This document shows positions 14,402-23,655 of a stretch of DNA of 29,169 nt, in pieces (positions within the stretch are counted from its first letter, which is position 1; the number at the start of each line of letters is the position of its first letter). The position numbers and the translations under genes were made by a program. The notes under the pieces were generated by a model, which was given only the letters and a program-made list of their open reading frames with translations, was not told the origin of the DNA and made no database searches. This DNA is from Flavobacterium sp. (GTDB lineage: Bacteria; Bacteroidota; Bacteroidia; Flavobacteriales; Flavobacteriaceae): the NCBI GenBank assembly GCA_030152225.1, contig JASLHL010000165.1, positions 1 through 29,169 on the forward strand, read 5' to 3'.

Positions 14402-17400
14402 ATGAAAGAGAAAACTACTTTTTCCCTCTGGATGAGGGTGTTACTTTTTTTGGTACTTCTTGTGCCATTGGTCCACGGATATGGGCAGAATAGAGTTTTC
14501 GCAACTCGACTTTTAGAGGATAGTGAAGTTTCAAATCCAAATTATACTGTGGATGGAAATTTAGCTACTTCTGGAACATTGAAAGCCACGTTGACTTCTA
14601 AGGGAAAACTTACGGTTGGTTTTGAAGAACCAATACTAGTAAATCAGGCGGTTTATATTAAAATTAAAGCAGACGATAACCAACTTTTACAACCCCTTTT
14701 AGGAGGTACCCTTGGCGGATTATTAGACGGTGTTTTAGGCGGATTATTGGGAAGTCACAGTTTCACTATTGATGCGTATAATGACGATACCTTAATTTTT
14801 AGTGAATCGACAAGTTCCATAAGTGGTAGTACGAAATTGCGAATTGTTCAAGATAAAGCAGGAGATTTTCTTATAGCAATTCGTGTTTCAGAACCATTTA
14901 ATAAACTGACAATCACAAATTCTGTTGACGGATTATTGCCAATTTTAAGTGCTAAATTGGATGTTTATGGTGCGTTTTATGAAGGAGTTACATTGGCTAA
15001 TTGTGAAAAACCCATTGGTACTTCTTTTGATTCAGCTGGGATTAAAATTGATTTATTAAAAGATTTAGTTGCAAAAAATTACGCTCATGCCATTGATGAT
15101 GATCTAGAGACGTATTCTAAACTAAAATTCGGAGGAGGGGTGGTAGATATTAACTTAGGAGGTCATCTTTCGCAGTTTTTTTATTTTCCTACCAAATCCA
15201 GTGCAAATGCTTCGTTTAACATCAAACTCGGACCTGATTCGGGATTAATTACTGCCAATGTTATTAATTCACTTGAAGTTAGGGCATTTGATGGTGATAA
15301 TGAAGTGTATCTACGTTCGCTAAAGGGAGGTTTGCTGAATGGAACAAACCTGCTTAATCTCCTTGAAGATAAAGGATTTGCAGTACTTACATTTGCGCCA
15401 GGCTTACCTTTTGATCGCGTGGAGGTCCGCGTAAATAATACTGTAAATATTGGTGTCTTACAGGGGGGGATCCGCATTTATGATGTAGAGCGTTTTGATG
15501 GAGTAAATTGTATAAACCCTGAAATTTCAACACCAACACCAACACAAGTGCCTTTTGAAACTGCTAGTTGTGCTACTTCATTAGTTGAATTTCAAAATGT
15601 TGATTTTCCAACCAATGTTTTAGATAATAACAACGAAACCTATGCTACATTATACGCAGATGCTGGAGCGCTACTCGCTTCACCTGCATCGCAAGGCATG
15701 ATTCACATGGCTTATCCTAATCAGGTACCTGCGAATACTACGTCTTATATTCGAATTGATGCGGAATCAGATTTATTGAACTCCCTAGTGGGAGGTACTT
15801 TAGGTAAATTACTTGGTGATGTACTAGGCGTTGTATTAGGTAATCACTATTTTGAAATAGAAGCATATAATGGAACTACTTTAGTTTCTGAATCAACGAG
15901 TGCAAACGGATTTTCCTCCACGACAGGCGGAAAAATGACAGTTGTACAAGATCGAATAGGGCGTTATTATTTGGCGGTTACGCCTAATCAACCCTACCAA
16001 AGCATTAAAATCACAAATAAAGTATTGAGTATTCCCAATGGTGCTATTCGTACGTTGAAGGTATACAATATGTGCCGCGAAATGGGAACAGATGCTTGTT
16101 TTTCCCCACAGTTTACTTCCTATGATATTTCGGGAGTAAACCTATCTATTGCTGATATAAACGGTGCTGGTGTTGCTAATGCGTATCGCGCAATTAGCGG
16201 AAATTCATCTGAATTTTCAGAGATTAGTTCTGGAACTGTTGCATTAGCTGCAACAACAAAACAACTAATTTACTTCACACACCCTTCTCAAGGAAATGAT
16301 CAATTAAAAGTTCGTTTGCAGTTGAATCCATCGAGTTTGTTGAGTGCAGATCTGCTGGGAGGTTATCATATAGTCACTTACTTAGGTGATCAACAGCAGG
16401 AAGTATTCACCTTACAACAAGGTTTAATTAATAATTTAGATCTATTAAGCTTATTTAAATCAGGTGGAACTCAAACCTTAACTTTTGATACAACGCAACT
16501 ATTTGATCGTGTAGAAATTCAAACTTCCACCCTTGTAGGTGTAGGAGTAACTCCACCAATTCGACTATACGATGTCAAACGCGTAAGCGCTAGTTGTCCA
16601 GAAAGTAGTACTCCATCGCCATTCATAGCGCCTATTTGTGCAACTACCTTAGTTGACGCAAGTAATGCGAATGATATTGAAAACTTATTTGACGATAACT
16701 TTGATTCCTATGCAACGTTACAATCTGGATCGGGTATCTTATTAGGTGCTGGTGAAGAAGAAGGATTTGTAGAACTAGCGTATAATGAAGTGGTCCCGGC
16801 TAATACGACATCCTATGTGCGTATCGACTTTGAAGGTTCTTTACTGAAACAATTACTCGGCGGTAGTTTGGGTAATTTAGTTACGGAATTAGTTGATGGA
16901 CTTTTACTAGGAAACCATTATTTCAAAGTAACTGTAAAGAATGCTGATAATACAACAATCTTAGAAAAAGGTAGCCAAACATTAGATTCGTCTTATAACG
17001 AGGGAACAATAAGAGTTGTAGTGGATAAGTTAGGGCGTACCTATTTAGCTATTACACCGACACAAGCCTATAAATCCGTTCGTATTACGGATGTGTCTAA
17101 AGCTGTTATTGGAATAACTGCTGCGCCAAATTCGATGAACGTTTACGGGATGTGTTATGAAACTTCGACAGAAGCTTGTGTAGCGCCATTCGTAACATCT
17201 TATGAATATGAAGGTTTGAACTTGTCAGTTAATGATTTGAATAGCACAGGAGTAAAAGATCCAGAGCGCGCAATAGACGATAATTCTACCCATGCTTCGC
17301 AAATGAGTTTAGGTGCACTAAGTGTTGCTGGTCAAGTAAAACAATGGTTCTATTTTAACTCTTTATCTGAAGAAAATGACATCACTAATATTCGATTGAA

Positions 17401-20035
17401 AGTTGGTGGTGGGGGTGTTGAACTTCCATTGCTAAAGAAATTAGATATCGTGGCGTACAAAGGAGATACCTTCGTTGATCGCTTGGATTGGGATAATGGT
17501 TTACTAGAAGGAACAGAAGTATTGGGACTATTGAACTCAGCTCAAATTGTAGATATACCTTTTAAACCAGCTGGGAAATATGACCGAATTTCGATTGGAC
17601 TGAAAAGCTTAATCCATGTGGATGTACTTTCGGCCATTGAAATATACAAAGTAGAACGCGTATGTAATCCAGTAGGTCCCAATCAAAATATGATTGTTTG
17701 GAAATCTTATAAAGTAAATGGAGATGCTACCGTTGATAGCGTTTCTGGTGGAGAAATTGTAGAATATACCATTCATGTAAAAAATGTTGGGGATACAACA
17801 ATTAATCAATTTACAGTATCGGATCAGTTACCTACAGGTACAACATTTGAATCAACAGAAATCCTTAACCATGTAGTAGAGGGGGAGACAGTTAAGTTTG
17901 ATTTTGCTGGACTATTTACACCAGGTAGTGAAAAAACGTTTGCATTTAAGGTAAATGTAGAGTCCACATTAACAGGGCTAATGGAAATTAAAAATATTGC
18001 TGTTGTAAAAGAAGAAGGAGCACGTGTTGAATTCCCTTCTTATCCTCCAGTAGATAATACGAATCCTATAGAAGCGGATTTAACAAAAGAACCTGGTACA
18101 ATTCTTCAAGTGTTGCATGTAACGACCTTGCCAAAGGCTATTATAACCTCAAATATGCCTACTACTTTGTGTCCAGAAACGGAATTTACTTTAGATTCTA
18201 ATATTTCGAATACAGAGGCAGATACGTATCAATGGTATTTTAATGGTAGACCCATTGATCAAACGATGAGTGTAACAGAAGATGCAACGTATGGAAAGAC
18301 GAAGACGTTAACATCGAAACACGCAGGAAGCTATGTCGTAGCTTACACAAAAAATGGAGAGGTGTCTGCTTTTTCTGATGCATTTGTCGTAACAGCGAGT
18401 CCTTTACTTATCCTTAATTTTGAAGGTGGCCAACGTATCAGTACTGTGATTCCAAGAGACCACGCACATGTAGATGTAACCCTTCCAGTTACTACCATAA
18501 CAAATGGAGAAGGAAGTCTTGTTTGGTATGATCATATGGCTGAAGAAATCGTAGGAACATCCGTGCGATTTACAACGCCAGGCGTATATACGTTAACCGT
18601 AGTAGCAACTTCTACTGCAGGATGTCAATCATTTGAAAATGTAATGGTTACCGTTTATGATGACAGCTTATGTCCACCAACTATTGAAAGAGTGTACGCT
18701 ACAGATTCATCAAGCTGGGGATCTATTATTACTGGAGGTGTAAGTGGAACCAACAATACCATTGATGGAGATCCAACAACCCATTCTACTTTAACTACGG
18801 GTATAGGCCTTCTAGGTATTGGTACAGTTTGGCAAAATATCTACTTTGAAGAAGAAGTGGCTGCAGGTACTCCTGTAACCATTAAGCTTGGAAAACAATA
18901 CAGTGGATTGATGCTCGCTGGAGGTATCTCAGTTGTAGGATTAGATGCCAACGGCAATACAATCGGAACATTAAAATCCGTTCAAGGTGGTTTATTAGAT
19001 TTATTAGCCGCGGATAATGTAGTGGAATTTACTTTCGTTCCATCTAATAGCAGTGGTCCTAAAAAATACAAAGGAGTTCGCGTTTCTCAAGGATCTTTGT
19101 TGAGTGTAGCTCAAATTGCCAAAGTTTACCATGCCTATTATACGGAAAATGTAAGTGCATTTTCACCTAAATACTGTGAGCCCGTTTCAGATCATGTGCA
19201 TCCAGCTGTATTAGATGTACTACATGGCGTTCAAGATTTAGGATTAGGTGTAGCTAGTGCAACCGCTTCGGTGGTGAATCCATGGAATGCAGTAGATGGA
19301 AATCTCGAAACGCATGCTACCATATCTAGAGGTGTTGCTGTATTGAATGCGGCAAGTTTAACCGTAATCTTCAAACAACAAGCCATGCCTGGAGATAAAT
19401 TGCATATCGTAACAAAGGTTCCAGGAAATCCAATTTTGAGCTTAGAATTAATCAAAGGATATACAATCCAACGCTATTTAGGAGACCAAAAAGTAGGAGA
19501 AGAAATTGATGGAACAAATGGGGCTCAAATTCTAGATTTGAAACTACTTGGTCTTGGCTATCGCAACAAGTACAAAATGATTATCAAAGAAATTGACCAA
19601 CCCTTTGATCGCGTTAAGATTTCGTATGGAAGTGTTGTTGGTGTACTTGGTGACTTTACTAATATATACGAGGTAACAGTAGCGCCTCGAATTGATGTTG
19701 GAATTGATATCGAAAAAGAATACCTAGATATGTGTCAAGGAGGAGTCTTGACGATAAACGTAAAAGATGGATGTTCTACCTATGAAGTCTATGCCGAAGA
19801 AACTGGAGGTACTCCGCTACCAACAGATGGATCGAACAACTTTAGATTGCCGTATTATTTACCTGAATATCAGGATGAGGTACCTGGAAGTGACGATTTA
19901 GGTCCAAAATACAGCGTCGTTTATGTACAAACCTATCGAAATGGCTGTGTCATTGGAAGAAGATTACCTATTCGATTGAATATGAGAAACTGTTCAGTAA
20001 AATCAAACCTGAACGTTACACAACAAATTAAATAA
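14402..20035 (+). CDS. Giant modular secreted adhesin-like protein with DUF11 domain
   Basis: This is a 1,877-aa exported protein (1,896 if started at ATG 14345). ATG 14402 is chosen because MKEKTTFSLWMRVLLFLVLL gives a normal signal peptide ending near VHGYGQ; ATG 14384 is also possible. In numbering from 14345, eight modules begin with a discoidin-like A-(I/V)-D-(D/G)-N-x-x-T-(Y/H)-(A/S) motif, near residues 68, 249, 425, 616, 781, 976, 1472 and 1649. The first six form three A-B pairs of about 360 aa. A DUF11 domain (about 1116-1230) and an Ig-like region (about 1250-1455) interrupt them. The A modules hold Gly/Leu-rich hydrophobic segments. I see no T9SS sorting domain at the C terminus (ends NLNVTQQIK). 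It is first in a six-gene locus; the next gene starts 31 bp later. Role in adhesion or surface-layer building is inferred. Confidence 0.85.
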   Translation: MKEKTTFSLWMRVLLFLVLLVPLVHGYGQNRVFATRLLEDSEVSNPNYTVDGNLATSGTLKATLTSKGKLTVGFEEPILVNQAVYIKIKADDNQLLQPLLGGTLGGLLDGVLGGLLGSHSFTIDAYNDDTLIFSESTSSISGSTKLRIVQDKAGDFLIAIRVSEPFNKLTITNSVDGLLPILSAKLDVYGAFYEGVTLANCEKPIGTSFDSAGIKIDLLKDLVAKNYAHAIDDDLETYSKLKFGGGVVDINLGGHLSQFFYFPTKSSANASFNIKLGPDSGLITANVINSLEVRAFDGDNEVYLRSLKGGLLNGTNLLNLLEDKGFAVLTFAPGLPFDRVEVRVNNTVNIGVLQGGIRIYDVERFDGVNCINPEISTPTPTQVPFETASCATSLVEFQNVDFPTNVLDNNNETYATLYADAGALLASPASQGMIHMAYPNQVPANTTSYIRIDAESDLLNSLVGGTLGKLLGDVLGVVLGNHYFEIEAYNGTTLVSESTSANGFSSTTGGKMTVVQDRIGRYYLAVTPNQPYQSIKITNKVLSIPNGAIRTLKVYNMCREMGTDACFSPQFTSYDISGVNLSIADINGAGVANAYRAISGNSSEFSEISSGTVALAATTKQLIYFTHPSQGNDQLKVRLQLNPSSLLSADLLGGYHIVTYLGDQQQEVFTLQQGLINNLDLLSLFKSGGTQTLTFDTTQLFDRVEIQTSTLVGVGVTPPIRLYDVKRVSASCPESSTPSPFIAPICATTLVDASNANDIENLFDDNFDSYATLQSGSGILLGAGEEEGFVELAYNEVVPANTTSYVRIDFEGSLLKQLLGGSLGNLVTELVDGLLLGNHYFKVTVKNADNTTILEKGSQTLDSSYNEGTIRVVVDKLGRTYLAITPTQAYKSVRITDVSKAVIGITAAPNSMNVYGMCYETSTEACVAPFVTSYEYEGLNLSVNDLNSTGVKDPERAIDDNSTHASQMSLGALSVAGQVKQWFYFNSLSEENDITNIRLKVGGGGVELPLLKKLDIVAYKGDTFVDRLDWDNGLLEGTEVLGLLNSAQIVDIPFKPAGKYDRISIGLKSLIHVDVLSAIEIYKVERVCNPVGPNQNMIVWKSYKVNGDATVDSVSGGEIVEYTIHVKNVGDTTINQFTVSDQLPTGTTFESTEILNHVVEGETVKFDFAGLFTPGSEKTFAFKVNVESTLTGLMEIKNIAVVKEEGARVEFPSYPPVDNTNPIEADLTKEPGTILQVLHVTTLPKAIITSNMPTTLCPETEFTLDSNISNTEADTYQWYFNGRPIDQTMSVTEDATYGKTKTLTSKHAGSYVVAYTKNGEVSAFSDAFVVTASPLLILNFEGGQRISTVIPRDHAHVDVTLPVTTITNGEGSLVWYDHMAEEIVGTSVRFTTPGVYTLTVVATSTAGCQSFENVMVTVYDDSLCPPTIERVYATDSSSWGSIITGGVSGTNNTIDGDPTTHSTLTTGIGLLGIGTVWQNIYFEEEVAAGTPVTIKLGKQYSGLMLAGGISVVGLDANGNTIGTLKSVQGGLLDLLAADNVVEFTFVPSNSSGPKKYKGVRVSQGSLLSVAQIAKVYHAYYTENVSAFSPKYCEPVSDHVHPAVLDVLHGVQDLGLGVASATASVVNPWNAVDGNLETHATISRGVAVLNAASLTVIFKQQAMPGDKLHIVTKVPGNPILSLELIKGYTIQRYLGDQKVGEEIDGTNGAQILDLKLLGLGYRNKYKMIIKEIDQPFDRVKISYGSVVGVLGDFTNIYEVTVAPRIDVGIDIEKEYLDMCQGGVLTINVKDGCSTYEVYAEETGGTPLPTDGSNNFRLPYYLPEYQDEVPGSDDLGPKYSVVYVQTYRNGCVIGRRLPIRLNMRNCSVKSNLNVTQQIK

Positions 20036-20066
20036 GATATACTAGAGAATTAAAAGATAGAATAAA

Positions 20067-22949
20067 ATGAAAAAAATAATAGTAGCAGCTGCAGTTTTAG
20101 GAGCATCATATTTTTCACATGCTCAGGTTGGTATCGGAACACCAACACCTATTACGTCTACACAATTGGATGTAACAGCTACAGATAAAGGTATTTTAAT
20201 TCCCCGTGTTGCATTAACTGCAATCGATGTGTTCAAACCGATTGAAGGAGCACAAACTGAAAGTTTATTAGTATATAATAGTAGCGATGCTAGTATTCCA
20301 ACTGGATTTTATTATTGGGTAGATGCCAAATGGAATCGCATTGTTGGTAAAGCGGAGCTTGATCAAGTAATTGAAAATTTAGGCGATAATATCACCAATA
20401 TTGAAGGGGATATCAAAAATTTACAAGCTGTAATTAATTATATCGTACCATCTAATCCTGGAAATGAAGATCCTACTTCACCTACTCATACAACCGTAGT
20501 GTATGAAGGAGGAAAATTCTATACCGTAACCTATGATGTAACGAATAACGAATACACAACCCAAGAGATCGATTTCAACGACCTTGTGAATGGAGTGGAA
20601 ACAAAAACATTCATGAGAGAGGTAAAAAATGCAGACGGAAAAGTAAAAGGGTTAATCTACTTTTCGGAACAAACGATTATCGATTGGTTAGCAGCAGATG
20701 AGGCAAATACAATTGATACTATTCCGAATAACGCGCCTGGAGCCATGCCTATCGAAGTAACAGATATCGTGGTAAACAATGTGCAAGAGATCTTAGAATC
20801 ACCAACAAACATTACCATTACCACAGTTGAAGGGGATAAAACGTTTACCACAGTTGAGGAATACTTACAGTATATTACTCAATTCTCTAACGGAAATGTG
20901 ATTTATACGGAAATCGAAGATCCAGCTAATGCAGGTCAAACAATTTGGGCGTTCCAATACTGGGATGAAGCAAGCAATACGTATAAAATCATCGACATTC
21001 AAGGTTTAGTAGAATCCGCTGAAACCAATACAACGATTGTATCGTACAACAACAAGCAGTACTACTTATCTGAAGCCTACATCAAAGCAGGTGGAGAGAC
21101 AGATCCAGCAAATTGGACGTCTGTTCCAGCGGGTGCAATTCACGTTGATGTAGTGGGTGGAGTAATCAACAACATTCAAGAGATTTTAGAATCTCCAACG
21201 AATATCACTATTACGACTGTAGAAGGAGATAAAACGTTCACTACAGTTGAGGAATACTTACAGTATGTTACGCAGTATTCAAACGGGAATGTGATCTATA
21301 CAGAAATTGAAGATCCAAATGATGCAACCAAAACAATTTGGGCATTCCAATACTGGGATGAAGCAAGCAATACGTATAAAATCATTGATATTCAAGGTTT
21401 AGTAGAATCCGCTGAAACCAATACAACGATTGTATCGTACAACAACAAACAGTACTACTTATCTGAAGCCTACATCAAAGCAGGTGGAGAAACAGATCCA
21501 GCAGCTTGGACATCTGTTCCAACAGGTGCGATCCACGTTGATGTAGTTGGTGGAGTAATCAACAACATTCAAGAGATTTTAGAAACTCCAACGAATATCA
21601 CTATCACGACTGCTGAAGGGGATAAAACGTTTACTACGGTTGAAGAATACTTACAGTATGTTACGCAGTATTCAAATGGAAATGTGATTTATACGGAAAT
21701 CGAAGATCCAGCCAATGCAGGTCAAACAATTTGGGCATTCCAATACTGGGATGAAGCAAGTAACACGTATAAAATCATCGACATTCAAGGTTTAGTAGAA
21801 TCCGCTGAAACCAATACAACAATTGTATCGTACAACAACAAACAATACTACTTATCTGAAGCCTATATCAAGGCAGGTGGAGAAACAGATCCAGCAGCTT
21901 GGACGTCTGTTCCAGCAGGTGCGATCCACGTTGATGTAGTTGGTGGAGTAATCAACAACATTCAAGAGATTTTAGAAACTCCAACGAATATCACTATTAC
22001 AACTGCGGAAGGGGATAAAACGTTCACTACAGTTGAGGAATACTTACAGTACATTACAAAATTCGGTGAAGGCAATGTGATCTATACGGAAGTTGAAGAT
22101 CCAAATGATGCAACGAAAACGATTTGGGAATTCCAATACTGGGATGGTGCGAAATACGAATCAATTAGCATTGGTGATTTAGAAACCAAAACACAAATCA
22201 AACGCTCAGAAGTTATCACGGATGCTACATTGCCAACTTTTGGAGCGGTACGTACAGCACCAGTAGCTGCAGATGTAAAAAAAGGTGAAATCTTTTATGA
22301 GTATAGTGCAGAAGGAAATCAAAAAGATTACATCAACATGACGGAAGACATCTTAAACTCAATCAACAATAACGAAGAGATTAAGAATGCCATTACGAAT
22401 GTATTGAATCTAGGAGGGAATGTATATTTTGGCGATCACGATGGCGATGATGATAAAGGTAATGATGCAACTCCACACGTATTTTATCAAGTGATTACTC
22501 ATCTTGATGGTACAAAAGAGAACAAAGAAATTGAATTACCTGCGTCTTTCTTGGTGAATTTGATTAATAAATATAAAGACATTATCAAACAAACATTAGG
22601 CGATCATATTACTAACGTTGGTGATACAGTTTACACTGGAAATGTGTATAACGGATACAAAGTGTATTTAGGAAAAGGAGCAACGACGATTGCTGCTTAT
22701 TCTGCTGTTGCAACACCTGTAGCGTTTACTATTGTAGAAGATCTTAAAAAGATCAATCAAGTATTAGCTATTAAATTGCTTGATGCGACTGGTCATGTTG
22801 TTACGGCAAATACAACAGATGTTGAGGTCGTTGATGGAGTCCAAATTAAGTTTAATATCGGTGTAGGGAATCAATATATCATGTTACCCGCAGGCGATTA
22901 CGAGGTTGTAGTAGAGTACACATCTAATGAAGAAGTGACTCAACCATAA
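20067..22949 (+). CDS. Secreted 960-aa protein with 131-aa tandem repeats
   Basis: The protein has a signal peptide (about 1-19, ending YFSHAQ) followed by a domain typical of many Bacteroidota surface proteins (VGIGTPTP, LDVTATDKGILIPRVAL, LLVYNSS, GFYYWVDAKWNRIVG; about 20-107). A short coiled segment follows. The centre is made of 131-aa tandem repeats beginning NNIQEILESPTNITITT and containing TVEEYLQY, GNVIYTE, IWAFQYWDEA and NNKQYYLSEAYIKAGGETD. The last 260 residues are unique and end in a beta-rich domain (LPAGDYEVVVEYT). No sorting domain is visible. The function is unknown; its position suggests a fibre-like component made with the giant protein. The 31-bp gap upstream and 84-bp gap downstream fit an operon. 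Confidence 0.85.
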   Translation: MKKIIVAAAVLGASYFSHAQVGIGTPTPITSTQLDVTATDKGILIPRVALTAIDVFKPIEGAQTESLLVYNSSDASIPTGFYYWVDAKWNRIVGKAELDQVIENLGDNITNIEGDIKNLQAVINYIVPSNPGNEDPTSPTHTTVVYEGGKFYTVTYDVTNNEYTTQEIDFNDLVNGVETKTFMREVKNADGKVKGLIYFSEQTIIDWLAADEANTIDTIPNNAPGAMPIEVTDIVVNNVQEILESPTNITITTVEGDKTFTTVEEYLQYITQFSNGNVIYTEIEDPANAGQTIWAFQYWDEASNTYKIIDIQGLVESAETNTTIVSYNNKQYYLSEAYIKAGGETDPANWTSVPAGAIHVDVVGGVINNIQEILESPTNITITTVEGDKTFTTVEEYLQYVTQYSNGNVIYTEIEDPNDATKTIWAFQYWDEASNTYKIIDIQGLVESAETNTTIVSYNNKQYYLSEAYIKAGGETDPAAWTSVPTGAIHVDVVGGVINNIQEILETPTNITITTAEGDKTFTTVEEYLQYVTQYSNGNVIYTEIEDPANAGQTIWAFQYWDEASNTYKIIDIQGLVESAETNTTIVSYNNKQYYLSEAYIKAGGETDPAAWTSVPAGAIHVDVVGGVINNIQEILETPTNITITTAEGDKTFTTVEEYLQYITKFGEGNVIYTEVEDPNDATKTIWEFQYWDGAKYESISIGDLETKTQIKRSEVITDATLPTFGAVRTAPVAADVKKGEIFYEYSAEGNQKDYINMTEDILNSINNNEEIKNAITNVLNLGGNVYFGDHDGDDDKGNDATPHVFYQVITHLDGTKENKEIELPASFLVNLINKYKDIIKQTLGDHITNVGDTVYTGNVYNGYKVYLGKGATTIAAYSAVATPVAFTIVEDLKKINQVLAIKLLDATGHVVTANTTDVEVVDGVQIKFNIGVGNQYIMLPAGDYEVVVEYTSNEEVTQP
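20778..22165 (+). repeat. 393-bp in-frame tandem repeats, about 3.5 copies
   Basis: The sequence encoding QEIL recurs with a period of exactly 393 bp (the preceding codon starts at 20781, 21174, 21567 and 21960). Copies 1-3 are full and very similar; copy 4 diverges after about 22150 at IWEFQYWDGAKYE. Copies 1 and 3 have DPANAGQ where copies 2 and 4 have DPNDATK, while copies 1-2 share SPTNITITTVEG and copies 3-4 share TPTNITITTAEG. The differences are thus mosaic. Confidence 0.95.
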
Positions 22950-22970
22950 TATAAATTAATCAATAGCGAA

Positions 22971-23009
22971 ATGGTGGGGATACTTCCTTATACGACAGTA
23001 CCCCATCAT
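22971..23009 (+). other. Intercistronic stem-loop
   Basis: ATGGTGGGGATAC (22971-22983) pairs with GTACCCCATCAT (22998-23009), giving 12 bp with one G-T pair and one bulged A, around a 14-nt loop. TTTTAACC follows, a weak T run. It lies between the 960-aa and 201-aa protein genes and could be a partial terminator or a transcript-stability element that sets different expression levels. The ATG at 22971 lies inside the stem and is not taken as a start. Confidence 0.65.
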
Positions 23010-23033
23010 TTTAACCTTAAATTCAATAATAAG

Positions 23034-23639
23034 ATGAAAAAGATATATTTAGGATTCATGTTTTCCGTATTGAGCACTGTAGCTTTTGCTCAAACTAAAG
23101 TAGGGGGAACCCCATCAATCAACCCAAATGCAATGCTTGAAGTTGAAGCGTCAAATAAAGGATTGTTATTGCCTAGGTTGGAACTAACGAGTACAACAGA
23201 TGCAAGTCCCTTACAAGCTCATGTAGCGGGGATGACGGTTTACAATACAAAAAGAGACAATGATGTAGTACCTGGTTTCTACTACAACGACGGATCAAAG
23301 TGGCAACAAATGGTCACATCAGACAATAAAGCAGTAAAGTTTTTCTATATGCCTTCGATTGTGTTTGATACTACCGTTGTTGGTGATGGTGCAAAGGATT
23401 TATACCAAGAGTATGTGAATCAATTTACCTTGACAGGAAATACAGCGAGTAGTGTGGGTGCCCCTGCGGTAATCCCTCATTTTCCAGAGGCGACAGATTT
23501 ATATTACTATGTGACGGATTACGATGCAACTGTTTTTTCGGATATCCTAATTACAGCAGACGGAAAGATGACCTATAAAGTAATTGGAGCAGGTAACCCT
23601 TATTCGATGATGAATATTGTTTTCGTTGTTAAAGAATAA
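23034..23639 (+). CDS. Small secreted protein sharing the N-terminal domain of its neighbour
   Basis: This 201-aa protein has a signal peptide (MKKIYLGFMFSVLSTVAFAQ). Residues about 21-100 match the pattern of the 960-aa neighbour (KVGGTPSINPNAMLEVEA, NKGLLLPRLELT, MTVYNTK, PGFYYNDGSKWQQMV). The C-terminal half (about 105-201) is a distinct beta-rich domain with YMPSIVFDTT, DLYYYVTDYDATVFSD and MMNIVFVVKE, which I recall as a recurrent uncharacterised Flavobacteriaceae protein end. ATG 23034 is preferred over 22971, because only it gives a signal peptide at the N terminus. It is followed by the sorting-domain protein after 16 bp. Function is unknown; a minor subunit or tip/base piece of a surface structure is a guess. 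Confidence 0.8.
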   Translation: MKKIYLGFMFSVLSTVAFAQTKVGGTPSINPNAMLEVEASNKGLLLPRLELTSTTDASPLQAHVAGMTVYNTKRDNDVVPGFYYNDGSKWQQMVTSDNKAVKFFYMPSIVFDTTVVGDGAKDLYQEYVNQFTLTGNTASSVGAPAVIPHFPEATDLYYYVTDYDATVFSDILITADGKMTYKVIGAGNPYSMMNIVFVVKE

Positions 23640-23655
23640 GCCTAAAGTAAAGAAG

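Noticed and set aside
20778..22165. Regular repeats considered as a CRISPR or as a mobile element
   Set aside because: The period is 393 bp, in frame, with coding-type substitutions and no spacers, terminal inverted repeats or transposase.
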